Shown here in pieces: positions 28,774 to 39,215 of a stretch of DNA of 64,000 nucleotides. This DNA is from an uncultured Bacteroidia bacterium. Its GTDB lineage: Bacteria; Bacteroidota; Bacteroidia; J057; CALAJH01. Within the stretch, counting starts at the first letter, position 1. Every line of letters starts with the position of its first letter. The stretch covers positions 186,001 through 250,000 of the forward strand of contig CALAJH010000005.1 of assembly GCA_937922655.1 (NCBI GenBank), read 5' to 3'. Position numbers and translations under genes: made by a program. The notes below the pieces were generated by a model. That model did no database searches. It was not told the origin of the DNA and saw only the letters and a program-made list of their open reading frames with translations.

Positions 28774-29478
28774 CTAGTTGCGGGGGGCCTGTGTTTCGAG
28801 TACCTCGTCGATGAGACCGTAGGCTTTGGCCTCGTCGGCACGCATCCAGTGGTCGCGGTCGGAATCTTTTTCGATTTGTTCGGGCGATTGTCCGGAATGT
28901 TTGGCCAATATGCCCGTTAGTTCCTGCTTCATGATGAGGATTTGTTTGGCGACGATTTCAATTTCGGAGGCTTGGCCCTGCACGCCGCCCAGCGGTTGAT
29001 GAATCATGACGCGGGAGTGGGGCAAGCCGGCGCGTTTGCCGTGGGCGCCGGCGGTCAAAAGCACCGCGCCCATCGAGGCCGCCATGCCCGTGCAGACCGT
29101 GGCTACGTCGGGACGCGTGTACTGCATTACGTCGTAGATGCCCAAGCCCGCATACACCGACCCCCCCGGCGAATTGATGTATATACTAACGTCTTTTTTG
29201 GCGTCGGCCGACTCCAAAAACAGCAGTTGCGCCACGACCACGTTCGAAACGTAGTCGTCTATCGGAAAGCCGAGAAAAATAATGCGGTCCATCATCAAAC
29301 GTGAAAAAACGTCCATGGCGATGATGTTCATCGGACGTTCCTCGATGATGTTGGGAGTCAGACCGAAAATGCCGCCCGAATACCGGCTTTCCAGCGCATT
29401 GCGATAGCCGTGAAGACCCGCCGAACTCATGCCTATGTGTTTGACGGCGTACTTCTCAAATTCCTTGCCTATGTCCAT
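28774..29478 (-). CDS. clpP: ATP-dependent Clp protease proteolytic subunit
   Basis: [56 protein letters not shown]...[14 protein letters not shown]...[13 protein letters not shown]. Confidence 0.96.
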   Translation of the reverse strand: MDIGKEFEKYAVKHIGMSSAGLHGYRNALESRYSGGIFGLTPNIIEERPMNIIAMDVFSRLMMDRIIFLGFPIDDYVSNVVVAQLLFLESADAKKDVSIYINSPGGSVYAGLGIYDVMQYTRPDVATVCTGMAASMGAVLLTAGAHGKRAGLPHSRVMIHQPLGGVQGQASEIEIVAKQILIMKQELTGILAKHSGQSPEQIEKDSDRDHWMRADEAKAYGLIDEVLETQAPRN

Positions 29479-29597
29479 GTTTTTATTCTCGAAACGAAAC
29501 GGGCGGATGCGTCCCGCCGCGCCGTTCGACGTGCAAATTTAACGTATTGTCGGCAAAAAAAAATTCCGCGCCGGCCGTTTGTCCGTTCCCGAATGAA

Positions 29598-30620
29598 TCA
29601 AGTCCATTCCGACGCTTTGGGGGAGGCCGTTTTTTCTTTTTCGATGTAGGGCCAAAGCGCGTCTTTGAGTTCGTCGAGACCGTAACCCGTGGCCGAAGAA
29701 AAAACGACGGCTTCGGGCAAATGCTCGCGTTTGATGTTTTCGATTTCGTCCAAGGGCAAAAGGTCGGCTTTGGACAGCGCCACCACCCGAGGGGTACGGC
29801 GCAAGTCCTCGTTGTACACGAACACTTCGCGCATCAACATCTCGTATTCGGCCCTAGGGTTTTCGGACGTAACGGGGATTAAAAACAATAAAACGGCGTT
29901 GCGTTCGATGTGGCGCAAAAATTGCGTTCCCAGCCCTTTGCCTTCACACGCCCCCTCGATAATGCCCGGAATGTCGGCCATAACAAAGGAGCGAAAATCC
30001 CGATATTCGACCACGCCCAAATTCGGAACGAGCGTGGTGAAGGGATAATCGGCAATTTTGGGTTTGGAGGCCGAAACCGAGGCCAACAACGTCGATTTGC
30101 CCGCGTTGGGTAGACCGACCAATCCGACGTCGGCCAACACTTTTAGCTCAATAACAATGGTGCGTTCCATCCCCGGCATGCCGGGTTGGGCGTACTCGGG
30201 GGCTTGGTTGGTGGACGTTCGGAAATGCCAATTGCCCAAGCCTCCGCGTCCCCCCGGGGCGATAAGCACCCGTTCCCCCGCTTCGACGACCTCGCCTAGC
30301 CATTCGTCGGTCTCGGCGTCGGTGATTTGCGAACCCAACGGCACTTTAAGTACGACGTCGGCGCCGTCTTTGCCGTTGCGTCGTTTCGAGGCGCCGCGTT
30401 CGCCGTCCCCGGCGTGGATGAACTTGCGGTATTTGAGGTCGAGCAGCGTCCATTTTTGAGGGTCGCCCTCGACCCATACGTTTCCGCCGCGTCCGCCGTC
30501 GCCGCCGTCGGGGCCGCCGTGCGGCACGTGTTTTTCCCTACGAAACGTCGAAGCCCCGGCGCCCCCGGAACCGCTACGAACATACAGTTTGACGTAATCA
30601 ACGAACGGACTTTTTATCAT
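29598..30620 (-). CDS. obgE: GTPase Obg/CgtA
   Basis: DYVKLYVRSGSGGAGASTFRREKHVPHGGPDGGDGGRGGNVW...DVGLVGLPNAGKSTLLASVSASKPKIADYPFTTLVPNLGVV. Confidence 0.96.
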   Translation of the reverse strand: MIKSPFVDYVKLYVRSGSGGAGASTFRREKHVPHGGPDGGDGGRGGNVWVEGDPQKWTLLDLKYRKFIHAGDGERGASKRRNGKDGADVVLKVPLGSQITDAETDEWLGEVVEAGERVLIAPGGRGGLGNWHFRTSTNQAPEYAQPGMPGMERTIVIELKVLADVGLVGLPNAGKSTLLASVSASKPKIADYPFTTLVPNLGVVEYRDFRSFVMADIPGIIEGACEGKGLGTQFLRHIERNAVLLFLIPVTSENPRAEYEMLMREVFVYNEDLRRTPRVVALSKADLLPLDEIENIKREHLPEAVVFSSATGYGLDELKDALWPYIEKEKTASPKASEWT

Positions 30621-30621
30621 T

Positions 30622-32043
30622 TTAGTTGGCGTAAAACCAATCTTCCAAAGGTACGCCCGCCGCCTCGAAAAGCGCGACCCGGGCTTTGGCGTATTTGGCC
30701 AAATACGAAATATTTTTTTCTTTTTCGCTCAACAACGAACGTTCCCGCGCCGTGACGACGAACAGCGACGATTCGCCGTTTTCAAAGCGGATGTTTTCTA
30801 TTTCGAGCATGCGTTTTGCCGTTTCCACCGTTTTGCCCTGCAATTCGATTTGGGCGGCCAAGATGTTGAGTTCGTTGTAAGCGGCACGCACGCTCGCCTC
30901 GGCTTGGCGGCGTTTGTCGTCCAAATCCCATTGCGCCGTTTGCACTTTGAGTTTGGAAAGTTCGAGTTTGGCCCGCTCTTTGCGCAAAAACAACGAGGTG
31001 TAAAAGTTCGCTCCCAACTTAAAGGTTCCCAACAAATTTTGCGGCTTGAAAATCTGGGTTCCCGGAATAAAAAGCGGTTTGAAATCGAAATCCAACAACG
31101 GAATGAGCTGTTGGCGCTGAAGGCGCACGTCGATTTCGAGCTGTTTGATTTTGGCGAGCGATTTAAGAATTTCGGGATGGACTTGTCTTGCATATGCGGC
31201 CAACGAATCCTCGAGCGAACGCGGAAGCGCTTGGGCAACGAACGTGTCCACGGGAACGACCGAATCGTTGAGTTCGGCGGGTTGCCCGTCGTCCGACCAA
31301 ACGAAGGTCGAAACCATGATTTTGGCGTTGTTGCGTCGGAGTTCGGCGTCGGCCAACGACTGCAGGCGTTTGAGCAGTTCGAGGTGGGCTTCGAGCGTGT
31401 CGGCGGGGGCGTTGTCCCCCGTGATTACCCCTTCGCGAATACCGTCCAAACGAAAACGCGCAATGCGCACCCCGTATTGCTGAAGTTCGTACGCCTTGTG
31501 CGCGTCGAACCAATCCCAATACGACTTGACGGCGTAAAACATCGTTTTGTTCACCAGTTTTTGGCGTTCGGCGGCGTTCATTTGCGTCAATTGCCGGGCT
31601 TGAAACAGCGCCGCCCGATGCGCGTCGATGACCAAGTTGCGCGTCAACGGAATTTGCAGTTCAAAATAAAAGTAGCCCTGTGGCGGCGTGAAGCTTTCGG
31701 GATTGACGTTGATGCCCGTGTAACGCTCGTAGCCCGTCTTAAAATCCCCTATCCATATCGGCGTTTTGATGAAATTGTCCCATTGCCGATAATAATTGAC
31801 GCTTTTGAGGTCTTTTTCGTACCAGTGCACTTCCAATTTCGGGTCGAAGGCGCCGACGGCGTGACGGATTTCCTGCACCGCAAAGCCGGACAACAACTTG
31901 GCTTGTTTGACGACGGGATGGTTGTAGTATACCAGTTGCGCCAAATCCCGTTCCGTCAAGACTTGGCCGTTTGCCGGCCCAAACACGAACGTCGTCAACA
32001 ATACGAGGGCTATGCCGGTCATTTGCCCGCAAAGATAGCGCAT
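30622..32043 (-). CDS. TolC-family outer membrane efflux protein
   Basis: Signal-like N-terminus, long coiled-coil repeats, RRQAEASVRAAYNELNILAAQIELQGKTVETAKRMLEIENIRFENGESSLFVVTARERSLLSEKEKNI. Confidence 0.88.
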   Translation of the reverse strand: MRYLCGQMTGIALVLLTTFVFGPANGQVLTERDLAQLVYYNHPVVKQAKLLSGFAVQEIRHAVGAFDPKLEVHWYEKDLKSVNYYRQWDNFIKTPIWIGDFKTGYERYTGINVNPESFTPPQGYFYFELQIPLTRNLVIDAHRAALFQARQLTQMNAAERQKLVNKTMFYAVKSYWDWFDAHKAYELQQYGVRIARFRLDGIREGVITGDNAPADTLEAHLELLKRLQSLADAELRRNNAKIMVSTFVWSDDGQPAELNDSVVPVDTFVAQALPRSLEDSLAAYARQVHPEILKSLAKIKQLEIDVRLQRQQLIPLLDFDFKPLFIPGTQIFKPQNLLGTFKLGANFYTSLFLRKERAKLELSKLKVQTAQWDLDDKRRQAEASVRAAYNELNILAAQIELQGKTVETAKRMLEIENIRFENGESSLFVVTARERSLLSEKEKNISYLAKYAKARVALFEAAGVPLEDWFYAN

Positions 32044-32175
32044 TTCCTTTTAACGTTGCTTGCCAATGGTCGTTTATCTTTTGTTGCCGGCTCCTTTTGA
32101 AATTGTACTTTCGTTGGCGGAATTCGTTGTTTTGAGGCCGATACGCCCGCGACGGCAAAACCGGCAAACGCGACG

Positions 32176-34506
32176 TTAAAATTCAAAGTTGTACGTTATC
32201 GACGGTACGATGGCGAAAAGATAAATTTTGACGGCGTTTTGCGTTTGCCCGTCGGGGGCAGTGCGTAGGAGTATCGCCCACGGATTTTTGCGGTAATAAA
32301 CGTTGTAAACGGAAAAGTTCCAACTCGAACGCCAACGTTGGGTCGTTTTGCCGAAGAGCGTGGCCGAAAGGTCGAGCCGGTGTTGGTCGGGCATGCGGTA
32401 TTCGTTGCGCCCCGTATACACGCCGACGATGTAGCCCTCCATTTGATATTTGCCCGACGGCAAGGTGATGGGTAAACCCGTGCCGTACATCCACGTCGCG
32501 CCGACCGACCAGCGCGGACCGATTTCCCAATTGACGACGAACGAAACGTCGTGGCGACGGTCGTTGCGCGCATAAAACGTGCGTCCGCCGTTGACGGCCG
32601 TGCCGGGAAACGAGCGTTCGCTCCATGAAAGCGTGTAGCCCACCCAGCCGTTGATTTTTCCCACCGTCTTTTGAAACAAAAATTCGGCGCCGTACGCCCG
32701 TCCGCTCCCAAAAACAAACTGATATTCGACGTAAGGGTTGCCGAAAACCAACGCGTCGTTTTTGAGTTCGATTTGGTTGTCGAGCCACTTGTGGTAAATT
32801 TCCACCGACGCTTCAAAGGGCGCTTTTTTGATGTTGAAATTGCGCAAATAACCCAAGGCGATTTGGTCGGCGCGTTGGGGCGGAACGTTGACCATGCTCG
32901 GCAACCAAATGTCGATGGGTAGGCCGGCGTTGGCGTTGCCCGCCACCTGCATGAACTGTTGGGTACGGTTGTAGGAAAGTTTGAGCGCGCCGTCGGCGTC
33001 GGTGCGGAAATTGACGGCCAAGCGCGGCTCGGGGCCGTGGTAGGTCTTCATGATTTGCCCCGAAGACCACGATTGCAGCGTATCCTCGACCGTCAAATCG
33101 GGTTTGCCCTCAAAGCCGAACAGGTAGCCTTTGCCCAATTGATGGTATATCGCGTAGCGCAAGCCGTAATTGACCGTCAATTTCGGGCCAATTGTTTGCT
33201 CGTTGGACACATAAAACGAATATTGAAAAGCGTGTTTGCGCGGAAAACGGGTGGTAACGGCGCTCGAACGGTCGCCCTCGGCCGTAACGTCGCCGACGAT
33301 GAATCTTTGAAACGTCCCCACGGCCCCGAAACGCCAATGGTTCTTCGGGTTCATGTAGTAGTCGAGGTCGAATTTGACCGTGCCGTCCCGAACGGCCGAC
33401 GTATAGCCCGAACGCGCCCCTTGTTGCCCCAAAAAGAACGTGTAATCAAAGTCGCTGAACGTCGCCGTCGTGTTGCAAAACAGCCTTTGGCTGAAAAGAT
33501 GGTTCCAACGCACCGACGACGATATGTTTCCCCAACCGATTTGCAGCTCCTCCCCAAAACCGAACTTGTCCCGCCCGTGGTATACGGACGCAAAGAGCCG
33601 GTCTTTTTCCCCGAACGAATAATTGATTTTGCCGTTGACGTCGTAAAACCAGAGTTCGTTGTTGCGCAGGGTCGGGTCGGGGGCGAGTTTGACGAACAAA
33701 TCGGCGTACGAACGCCGGCCCGTCACCAAAAACGAGCCTTTTTCCTTGACTATCGGCCCTTCAAACGACAAGCGCGACGAAAGCAGGCCGATTCCCCCTT
33801 TCAACGCGTACTTTTTCACGTTGCCTTCCTTCATGCGGATGTTCAACACCGAAGACAGTCGTCCGCCGAAGACCGCCGGGATGCCGCCCTTGTAAAGATT
33901 GACGTCCTTGATGGCGTCGGCGTTGAAAACGGAAAAAAAGCCCAAAAAGTGGTTGGGGTTGTAAACCACGGCGTCGTCGAGCAGGATGAGGTTTTGGTCG
34001 TAATTGCCGCCGCGAACAAAAAAACTGCTGTTGCCGTCGCCCGCGCTTTTGACCCCGGGCATGAGCTGGAGCGTACGAATAACGTCCGTTTCGCCGAAAA
34101 GCGCGGGCATGCGTTTGAGTTTGGCCACGTCCATTTTGACCGTCGACATTTCCGTGCTTGCCAACGCCGCCTCGCGTCCCGCACCCTCGATGACGACCGT
34201 TTCCAAGAGTCGGCCCTCGGGCAAGAGTTCGATGTTTCGCGAAACGTCTTGGGTAAGGGAGACCTCCAACGTATCGGCCGAATAACCAATCGACCCCACG
34301 GCGATTTTGTATCGTCCGGGCGGCAATCGCAACGAATAATAACCGTATTCGTTGGTTTGCGCGCCGAGTTTTTGTTCGTAGGCAAAGACCGTTGCGCCGA
34401 TGAGCGCCTCGCCCGTTTCTTTGTCCTTGACGTAGCCCGTGAGCGTAGGGTTGCGCGTTTGTCCGAAAACCAACAGCGCCGCCGACGCGATGAGTAAAAA
34501 GGTCAT
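32176..34506 (-). CDS. TonB-dependent receptor with carboxypeptidase-like regulatory domain
   Basis: TGYVKDKETGEALIGATVFAYEQKLGAQTNEYGYYSLRLPPGRYKI; plug: FFVRGGNYDQNLILLDDAVVYNPNHFLGFFSVFNADAIKDVNLYKGGIPAVFGGRLSSVLNI. Confidence 0.92.
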   Translation of the reverse strand: MTFLLIASAALLVFGQTRNPTLTGYVKDKETGEALIGATVFAYEQKLGAQTNEYGYYSLRLPPGRYKIAVGSIGYSADTLEVSLTQDVSRNIELLPEGRLLETVVIEGAGREAALASTEMSTVKMDVAKLKRMPALFGETDVIRTLQLMPGVKSAGDGNSSFFVRGGNYDQNLILLDDAVVYNPNHFLGFFSVFNADAIKDVNLYKGGIPAVFGGRLSSVLNIRMKEGNVKKYALKGGIGLLSSRLSFEGPIVKEKGSFLVTGRRSYADLFVKLAPDPTLRNNELWFYDVNGKINYSFGEKDRLFASVYHGRDKFGFGEELQIGWGNISSSVRWNHLFSQRLFCNTTATFSDFDYTFFLGQQGARSGYTSAVRDGTVKFDLDYYMNPKNHWRFGAVGTFQRFIVGDVTAEGDRSSAVTTRFPRKHAFQYSFYVSNEQTIGPKLTVNYGLRYAIYHQLGKGYLFGFEGKPDLTVEDTLQSWSSGQIMKTYHGPEPRLAVNFRTDADGALKLSYNRTQQFMQVAGNANAGLPIDIWLPSMVNVPPQRADQIALGYLRNFNIKKAPFEASVEIYHKWLDNQIELKNDALVFGNPYVEYQFVFGSGRAYGAEFLFQKTVGKINGWVGYTLSWSERSFPGTAVNGGRTFYARNDRRHDVSFVVNWEIGPRWSVGATWMYGTGLPITLPSGKYQMEGYIVGVYTGRNEYRMPDQHRLDLSATLFGKTTQRWRSSWNFSVYNVYYRKNPWAILLRTAPDGQTQNAVKIYLFAIVPSITYNFEF

Positions 34507-34863
34507 GGCGCGGCAAAGTTACGCATTTATCCGTCGTTTCGGACGACGAGCGTTTTTCCAACCGTCCTTGAAACACCAATTCAACAAAATACAAACCCTG
34601 CGAAAGTCCGCAATCGGCGTAAAAAAGGGTTTCGTCGCCGTTTTTTTTCCTTCCAAACCTTGTTGCCTTTCAAAATCGTCGCCGTATATTTTCCGTCGGC
34701 GCCGACGAATTTTACGCCGTCGTTCATCGATACGGGCCGAACGCGACTCGTTGCAACGACGGGAGCGAATTCAGCCTCTTGACCGTTTCGGACGACCCAC
34801 CGATAACAACGCATCGGCGCCGCAACGACTTCGCGGCTTTCGGGGCCGCGCCACGGCTCGAAT
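34480..34863 (-). repeat. Inverted duplicate of 43517-43914 (T9SS protein C-terminal remnant + receptor start)
   Basis: Minus translation MRCYRWVVRNGQEAEFAPVVATSRVRPVSMNDGVKFVGADGKYTATILKGNKVWK is nearly identical to the 42648 gene C-terminus; DNA identity continues into ATGACCTTT....TCATCGCGTCGGCG. Confidence 0.9.
34514..34521 (-). promoter_or_regulatory. -7 box TAACTTTG 7 nt before ATG of TonB receptor, inside the duplicated segment
   Basis: Minus-strand TAACTTTGCCGCGCCATG. Confidence 0.5.
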
Positions 34864-34997
34864 TTGGGTGGGTTGAAACCGGCGACGGGGATTATTCTTT
34901 GCTTGATATTGATGTCGGCAATAAACGATTAACGTCTTTTATCCGTACGGATTTTTCATCCTTGCCTCCGATACACTACCAATTTGCCGCCAAAACG

Positions 34998-35027
34998 TTG
35001 ATTTGCACCTTTTTGGACGTAGTTTTG
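34998..35027 (+). promoter_or_regulatory. Promoter TTG-N19-TAGTTTTG upstream of ispH
   Basis: TTG 34998-35000, TAGTTTTG 35020-35027, ATG 35053. Confidence 0.5.
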
Positions 35028-35052
35028 TTTGAAATTAAATTGCTTTACCCGG

Positions 35053-35907
35053 ATGAACATCACCATCGACGCGCAATCGGGCTTTTGCTTCGGAGTCGTA
35101 TACGCGATTGCGATGGCCGAGGAATGGCTGGACGAACACGGAAGCCTATACTGTTTGGGCGACATCGTCCACAACGACGCCGAAGTGTCGCGCCTGCGCG
35201 CAAAAGGCTTGCAAATCATCAACCACGACGACCTCGAACGCCTCCGGGATTGCGCCGTACTGATACGGGCGCACGGCGAACCTCCCGAAACCTATCGGCT
35301 CGCGTTGAAAAACAACATTCGGCTCATCGACGCGTCGTGTCCCGTGGTTCTCAAACTGCAAAACCGGGTGCGCAACGCCTACGAGCAAGACGCCCAAATC
35401 GTCATTTACGGCAAACGAGGCCACGCGGAAGTCAACGGCTTGGTGGGACAAACCCAGGGCAAGGCCGTGGTCGTAACCACGCCCGAAGAAGCGGACAGGC
35501 TCGATTATTCGCGTCCGATACGCCTCTTCAGCCAAACGACCAAAAGCACGGCGGCGTTTTACGCGCTGAGCGCCCAAATCCAAACGCGTTCGCAAGCGGC
35601 GGGCGTGGACTTCAAAGCCCACGACACCATTTGCCGTCAGGTTTCCAACCGCGAACCCCAACTCCAAAAATTCGCCGCCGAGTACGACGTGGTCGTGTTT
35701 GTGGCGGGCTCGAAAAGTTCGAACGGCAAAGTGTTGTACGAGGTGTGCAAAAGCGTCAATCCACGCACACATTTTGTCAGCGGTCCCGACGAACTGTGCG
35801 ACGAATGGTTTGCGGGCGCGAACAGCGTCGGCGTGTGCGGCGCCACGTCCACGCCGATGTGGCTCATGGAAAAGGTCAAAGCCGTTATTGCCGAACGTTA
35901 TGCGTAA
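35053..35907 (+). CDS. ispH: 4-hydroxy-3-methylbut-2-enyl diphosphate reductase
   Basis: MNITIDAQSGFCFGVVYAIAMAEEWL...YCLGDIVHNDAEVSRL...LIRAHGEPPETY...IDASCPVV...GKRGHAEVNGLVGQT...DTICRQVSNRE. Confidence 0.95.
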   Translation: MNITIDAQSGFCFGVVYAIAMAEEWLDEHGSLYCLGDIVHNDAEVSRLRAKGLQIINHDDLERLRDCAVLIRAHGEPPETYRLALKNNIRLIDASCPVVLKLQNRVRNAYEQDAQIVIYGKRGHAEVNGLVGQTQGKAVVVTTPEEADRLDYSRPIRLFSQTTKSTAAFYALSAQIQTRSQAAGVDFKAHDTICRQVSNREPQLQKFAAEYDVVVFVAGSKSSNGKVLYEVCKSVNPRTHFVSGPDELCDEWFAGANSVGVCGATSTPMWLMEKVKAVIAERYA

Positions 35908-35973
35908 CGACGACGCCTAGCCAAAGGGCGGAACGGCCCCGCCGTCGCTTTTGTTTTGTAAATTTGTCGTTCG

Positions 35974-37122
35974 ATGAAGCACAGCGAATATTTTGAAATC
36001 GGGTCTACGCTCGAACTGCGCGAAAATTGCGGCTCGCAACAAATCGGGGGCGGTCTGTGGGACACGGAAGCGGACTTTGCTCGTTGGCGCGAAGCGGATT
36101 TGGTGATTGTCGGCTTTCCCGAGAACCGTTCGCTCGAAAGCTTCCCCCTGAGCGTCGCCGCGCCCAACGAAATTCGCCGGTATTTGTATCGTTTGGCCAC
36201 ACCGACAACGCCGTTCGCCGTGGCGGATTTGGGCAATATTATCTTGGGCGAGGACGCCGAAGAGAGCGTACATATCATGGCCGCGGCCCTCGAACCCATT
36301 TTCAAAGAAAACAAGCCGGTGCTGCTTTTGGGCGGCACCCAAGAGGCGACCGTCGGTTTGTGTTTGGCTATGGCCGAGGATGAAAGTTTGACGCGCTACG
36401 TCGGCATCGACGCCCGCCCCGACCTTTTCGGCAAGACGGCGCCCGACAGTTTTCATTACGACATGCTGACGCGTTTGCCGATAAACCTTGCGCATTTCGC
36501 CCTTGTGGGCCTGCAACAGCACTACATGACCTTCGACGAACGCGAGGCCTTGCGGCGCATCAACGCGGAAATTGTGCGCTTGGGCGTTTTGCAAACCGAC
36601 GTGCGTCAGGCGGAGCCGCCTTTGCGATTGGCGCATTTGGTGTCGTTCGATATGTCGGCGCTGCGTCAGGCGGACGCGCCGGGCGTTCGTTTTCCTTCGC
36701 CAACGGGATTGAGCGTCGAACAGGCGTGCCAAATCGCGCGGTTTGCGGGCATGGGCTACGACGTTCGGGCCTTTGCCTTGTGCGAAACGCTGCCGCCGCT
36801 CGATATCGACGGGCGCACGGCCCACGCCGCCGCCCTCATCGCTTGGTATTTCATCGAGGGCTGGTACCACCGGCCGATGGACCGTCCCGCCGCCGACCGC
36901 CACAATCTGCTCAAATACGCGGTCTCAATGTCGTCGGGGCCGGTAAAGGAAGTGGTCTTTTACAAAAATCCGCAAACCGACCGTTGGTGGATGGAAGTAC
37001 CGGCGTACACGGGCGCCGAACGCGGCCGCACCAAACTCGTTCCCTGTACCGAACGCGACTACCAAACGGCGCTTCGCGACGAAGCCCCCGACAAATGGTG
37101 GCGCGAATACGGCGCGTTGTAA
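35974..37122 (+). CDS. Arginase/formimidoylglutamase-like fold protein (metal ligands not conserved)
   Basis: FKENKPVLLLGGTQEATVGLCLAM...YVGIDARPDLFG...LAHLVSFDMSALRQADAPGVRFPSPTGLSVEQACQIARFAG. Confidence 0.75.
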   Translation: MKHSEYFEIGSTLELRENCGSQQIGGGLWDTEADFARWREADLVIVGFPENRSLESFPLSVAAPNEIRRYLYRLATPTTPFAVADLGNIILGEDAEESVHIMAAALEPIFKENKPVLLLGGTQEATVGLCLAMAEDESLTRYVGIDARPDLFGKTAPDSFHYDMLTRLPINLAHFALVGLQQHYMTFDEREALRRINAEIVRLGVLQTDVRQAEPPLRLAHLVSFDMSALRQADAPGVRFPSPTGLSVEQACQIARFAGMGYDVRAFALCETLPPLDIDGRTAHAAALIAWYFIEGWYHRPMDRPAADRHNLLKYAVSMSSGPVKEVVFYKNPQTDRWWMEVPAYTGAERGRTKLVPCTERDYQTALRDEAPDKWWREYGAL

Positions 37123-37172
37123 ACCAAACACCGCGCGCCCCTTGTTTGGTTGGGGCGTTCGTGCGTTGAAAA

Positions 37173-39215
37173 TCAGAGACGACGGCGTTCGAAATCGGTC
37201 TTTTTTCGTTGGGATTTTTTGTCGTCGAACATGGCCTCGATGGCAAAAATTTCGTCCCTGCACTTGGCCGCTTGAACAAATTCCAAGTTTTCGGCGTGCT
37301 TTTTCATTTTCTTTTTGAGTTCTTCGACGAGGGCGCGCGCCTGCTCGGCAGAGGCGAAAGCGTATTCGACGGCGGGGGTTTGCACGGCGACGGCGGCGTC
37401 TTCAACGGGGATGCCGTGCAATATTTCGCGTATCGGGTCGGTAACGGCCTTGCGTATCGTTTGGGGGACGATGCCGTGCTTTTGGTTGTATTCGATTTGT
37501 TTGGCGCGGCGGCGTTCGGTCTCGTTGATGAGCGTACGCATCGAATCGGTCGTGCGCTCGGCGTAAAGAATAACCCTTCCGCGAGCGTTGCGCGCCGCCC
37601 GTCCCGCAATCTGAATAAACGCCCGCGCCGAACGCAAAAATCCTTCTTTGTCGGCGTCCAAGATGGCGACGAGTTCGACCTCGGGCAAATCCAAGCCTTC
37701 GCGCAAAAGATTGATGCCCACCAAGACGTCGAACTCGCCTTCGCGCAGGCCTTTAAGGATTTCGACCCTGTCCAGCGTCTCTATCTCCGAATGTAAGTAA
37801 CGGGCGCGAATGCCGAGTTCGGTCAGGTAACGCGCCAACTCTTCGGACATGCGTTTGGTGAGGGTGGTGGCCAACACCCGTCCGCCGCCGGCCACGGTTT
37901 TGCGAATTTCTTCAAGCAGGTCGTCCACTTGGTTGTACAAAGGGCGGACTTCGACGGGAGGGTCGAGAAGCCCCGTCGGACGAACGATTTGTTCGACGAT
38001 GACGCCGCCCGAAAGTTGGAGTTCGTAGTCGCCGGGCGTGGCGCTGACGAATATCGTTTGTTCGCACATCGTTTCAAACTCTTCGAACTTCAACGGACGA
38101 TTGTCCAAGGCCGAAGGTAAACGAAAACCGTTTTCGACCAAGACCATTTTTCGCGCCCTGTCGCCGCCCCACATCGCGCGGATTTGGGGAATGGTCGCAT
38201 GGCTTTCGTCGATGACGACAATCGCGTCCTTAGGCAGATAATCGAGCAGGCAATAAGGACGACTTTCGGGTTTGCGGCCCGTCAAATGCAAGGAATAGTT
38301 TTCGATGCCCTTGCAAAAGCCAACCTCGCGCATCATTTCCAAATCGTATTCGGTGCGTTCTTTGATGCGTTTGGCTTCGACGAACATGCCGCGCTTTTCG
38401 AAATAATCGATTTGTCGGACGAGTTCGTCTTGAATGGTACGGATACCGGCGTGAAGCACGTCTTGGGAAATGACGAACAAACTTGTCGGGAAGAGGGTAA
38501 CGTCGCGGAGTTCGGCCAACTTTCTTCCCGAAACGGGGTCGATGCGGGTGAGGGTTTCGATTTCGTCGTCGAAAAAGGTGATGCGCACGGGTTCCTCCTC
38601 GTGGGGGGGAAAGACTTCGATGTTTTCGCCCCGAACGCGAAACTGTCCTTGGGAAAAGTCGTTTTCGACACGGACATAAAGCATTTCCGAAAGCTTTTGC
38701 AAAAATTGCCGTCTGCCGATGCGCTGTCCTTTTTCAAAGGTAACGATGTGGGAGACGTACTCTTCGGGCCGTCCGATGCCGTAGATGCAAGAGACCGAGG
38801 CGACGACGACCACGTCCGAACGGCCCGACAACAACGCGCTCGTCGCCCGTATACGCAAGCGCTCCAATTCGGCGTTGACGGCCAAATCCTTTTCGATGTA
38901 GGTGTCGGTGGCGGCGATGTAGGCCTCGGGCTGGAAATAGTCGTAGTAGGAAATGAAAAATTCGACGAGGTTGTCGGGAAAAAACGCTTTGAACTCCGAA
39001 AACAATTGGGCCGCCAGCGTTTTGTTGTGGCTCAGAACGATGGCCGGACGTTGGACTTGCTCCAAGACGTTGGCGATGGTAAAGGTTTTTCCCGAACCCG
39101 TTACGCCCAAAAGTACCTGCGAACGCTCGCCCGACTCCAAGCCTTCGACCAATTGACGTATGGCTTCGGGTTGGTCGCCCGCGGGCCGGTAAGGAGAATG
39201 AAGTTTAAATTTCAT
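37173..39215 (-). CDS. uvrB: Excinuclease ABC subunit UvrB
   Basis: SPYRPAGDQPEAIRQLVEGLESGERSQVLLGVTGSGKTFTIANVLEQVQRPAIVLSHNKTLAAQLFSEFKAFFPDNLVEFFISYYDYFQPEAYIAATDTYIEKD. Confidence 0.98.
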   Translation of the reverse strand: MKFKLHSPYRPAGDQPEAIRQLVEGLESGERSQVLLGVTGSGKTFTIANVLEQVQRPAIVLSHNKTLAAQLFSEFKAFFPDNLVEFFISYYDYFQPEAYIAATDTYIEKDLAVNAELERLRIRATSALLSGRSDVVVVASVSCIYGIGRPEEYVSHIVTFEKGQRIGRRQFLQKLSEMLYVRVENDFSQGQFRVRGENIEVFPPHEEEPVRITFFDDEIETLTRIDPVSGRKLAELRDVTLFPTSLFVISQDVLHAGIRTIQDELVRQIDYFEKRGMFVEAKRIKERTEYDLEMMREVGFCKGIENYSLHLTGRKPESRPYCLLDYLPKDAIVVIDESHATIPQIRAMWGGDRARKMVLVENGFRLPSALDNRPLKFEEFETMCEQTIFVSATPGDYELQLSGGVIVEQIVRPTGLLDPPVEVRPLYNQVDDLLEEIRKTVAGGGRVLATTLTKRMSEELARYLTELGIRARYLHSEIETLDRVEILKGLREGEFDVLVGINLLREGLDLPEVELVAILDADKEGFLRSARAFIQIAGRAARNARGRVILYAERTTDSMRTLINETERRRAKQIEYNQKHGIVPQTIRKAVTDPIREILHGIPVEDAAVAVQTPAVEYAFASAEQARALVEELKKKMKKHAENLEFVQAAKCRDEIFAIEAMFDDKKSQRKKTDFERRRL

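Noticed and set aside
36000-36900. Calling 35974-37122 a confident hutG
   Set aside because: Fold resemblance is visible but metal-ligand motifs are not, and no other hut genes are nearby.
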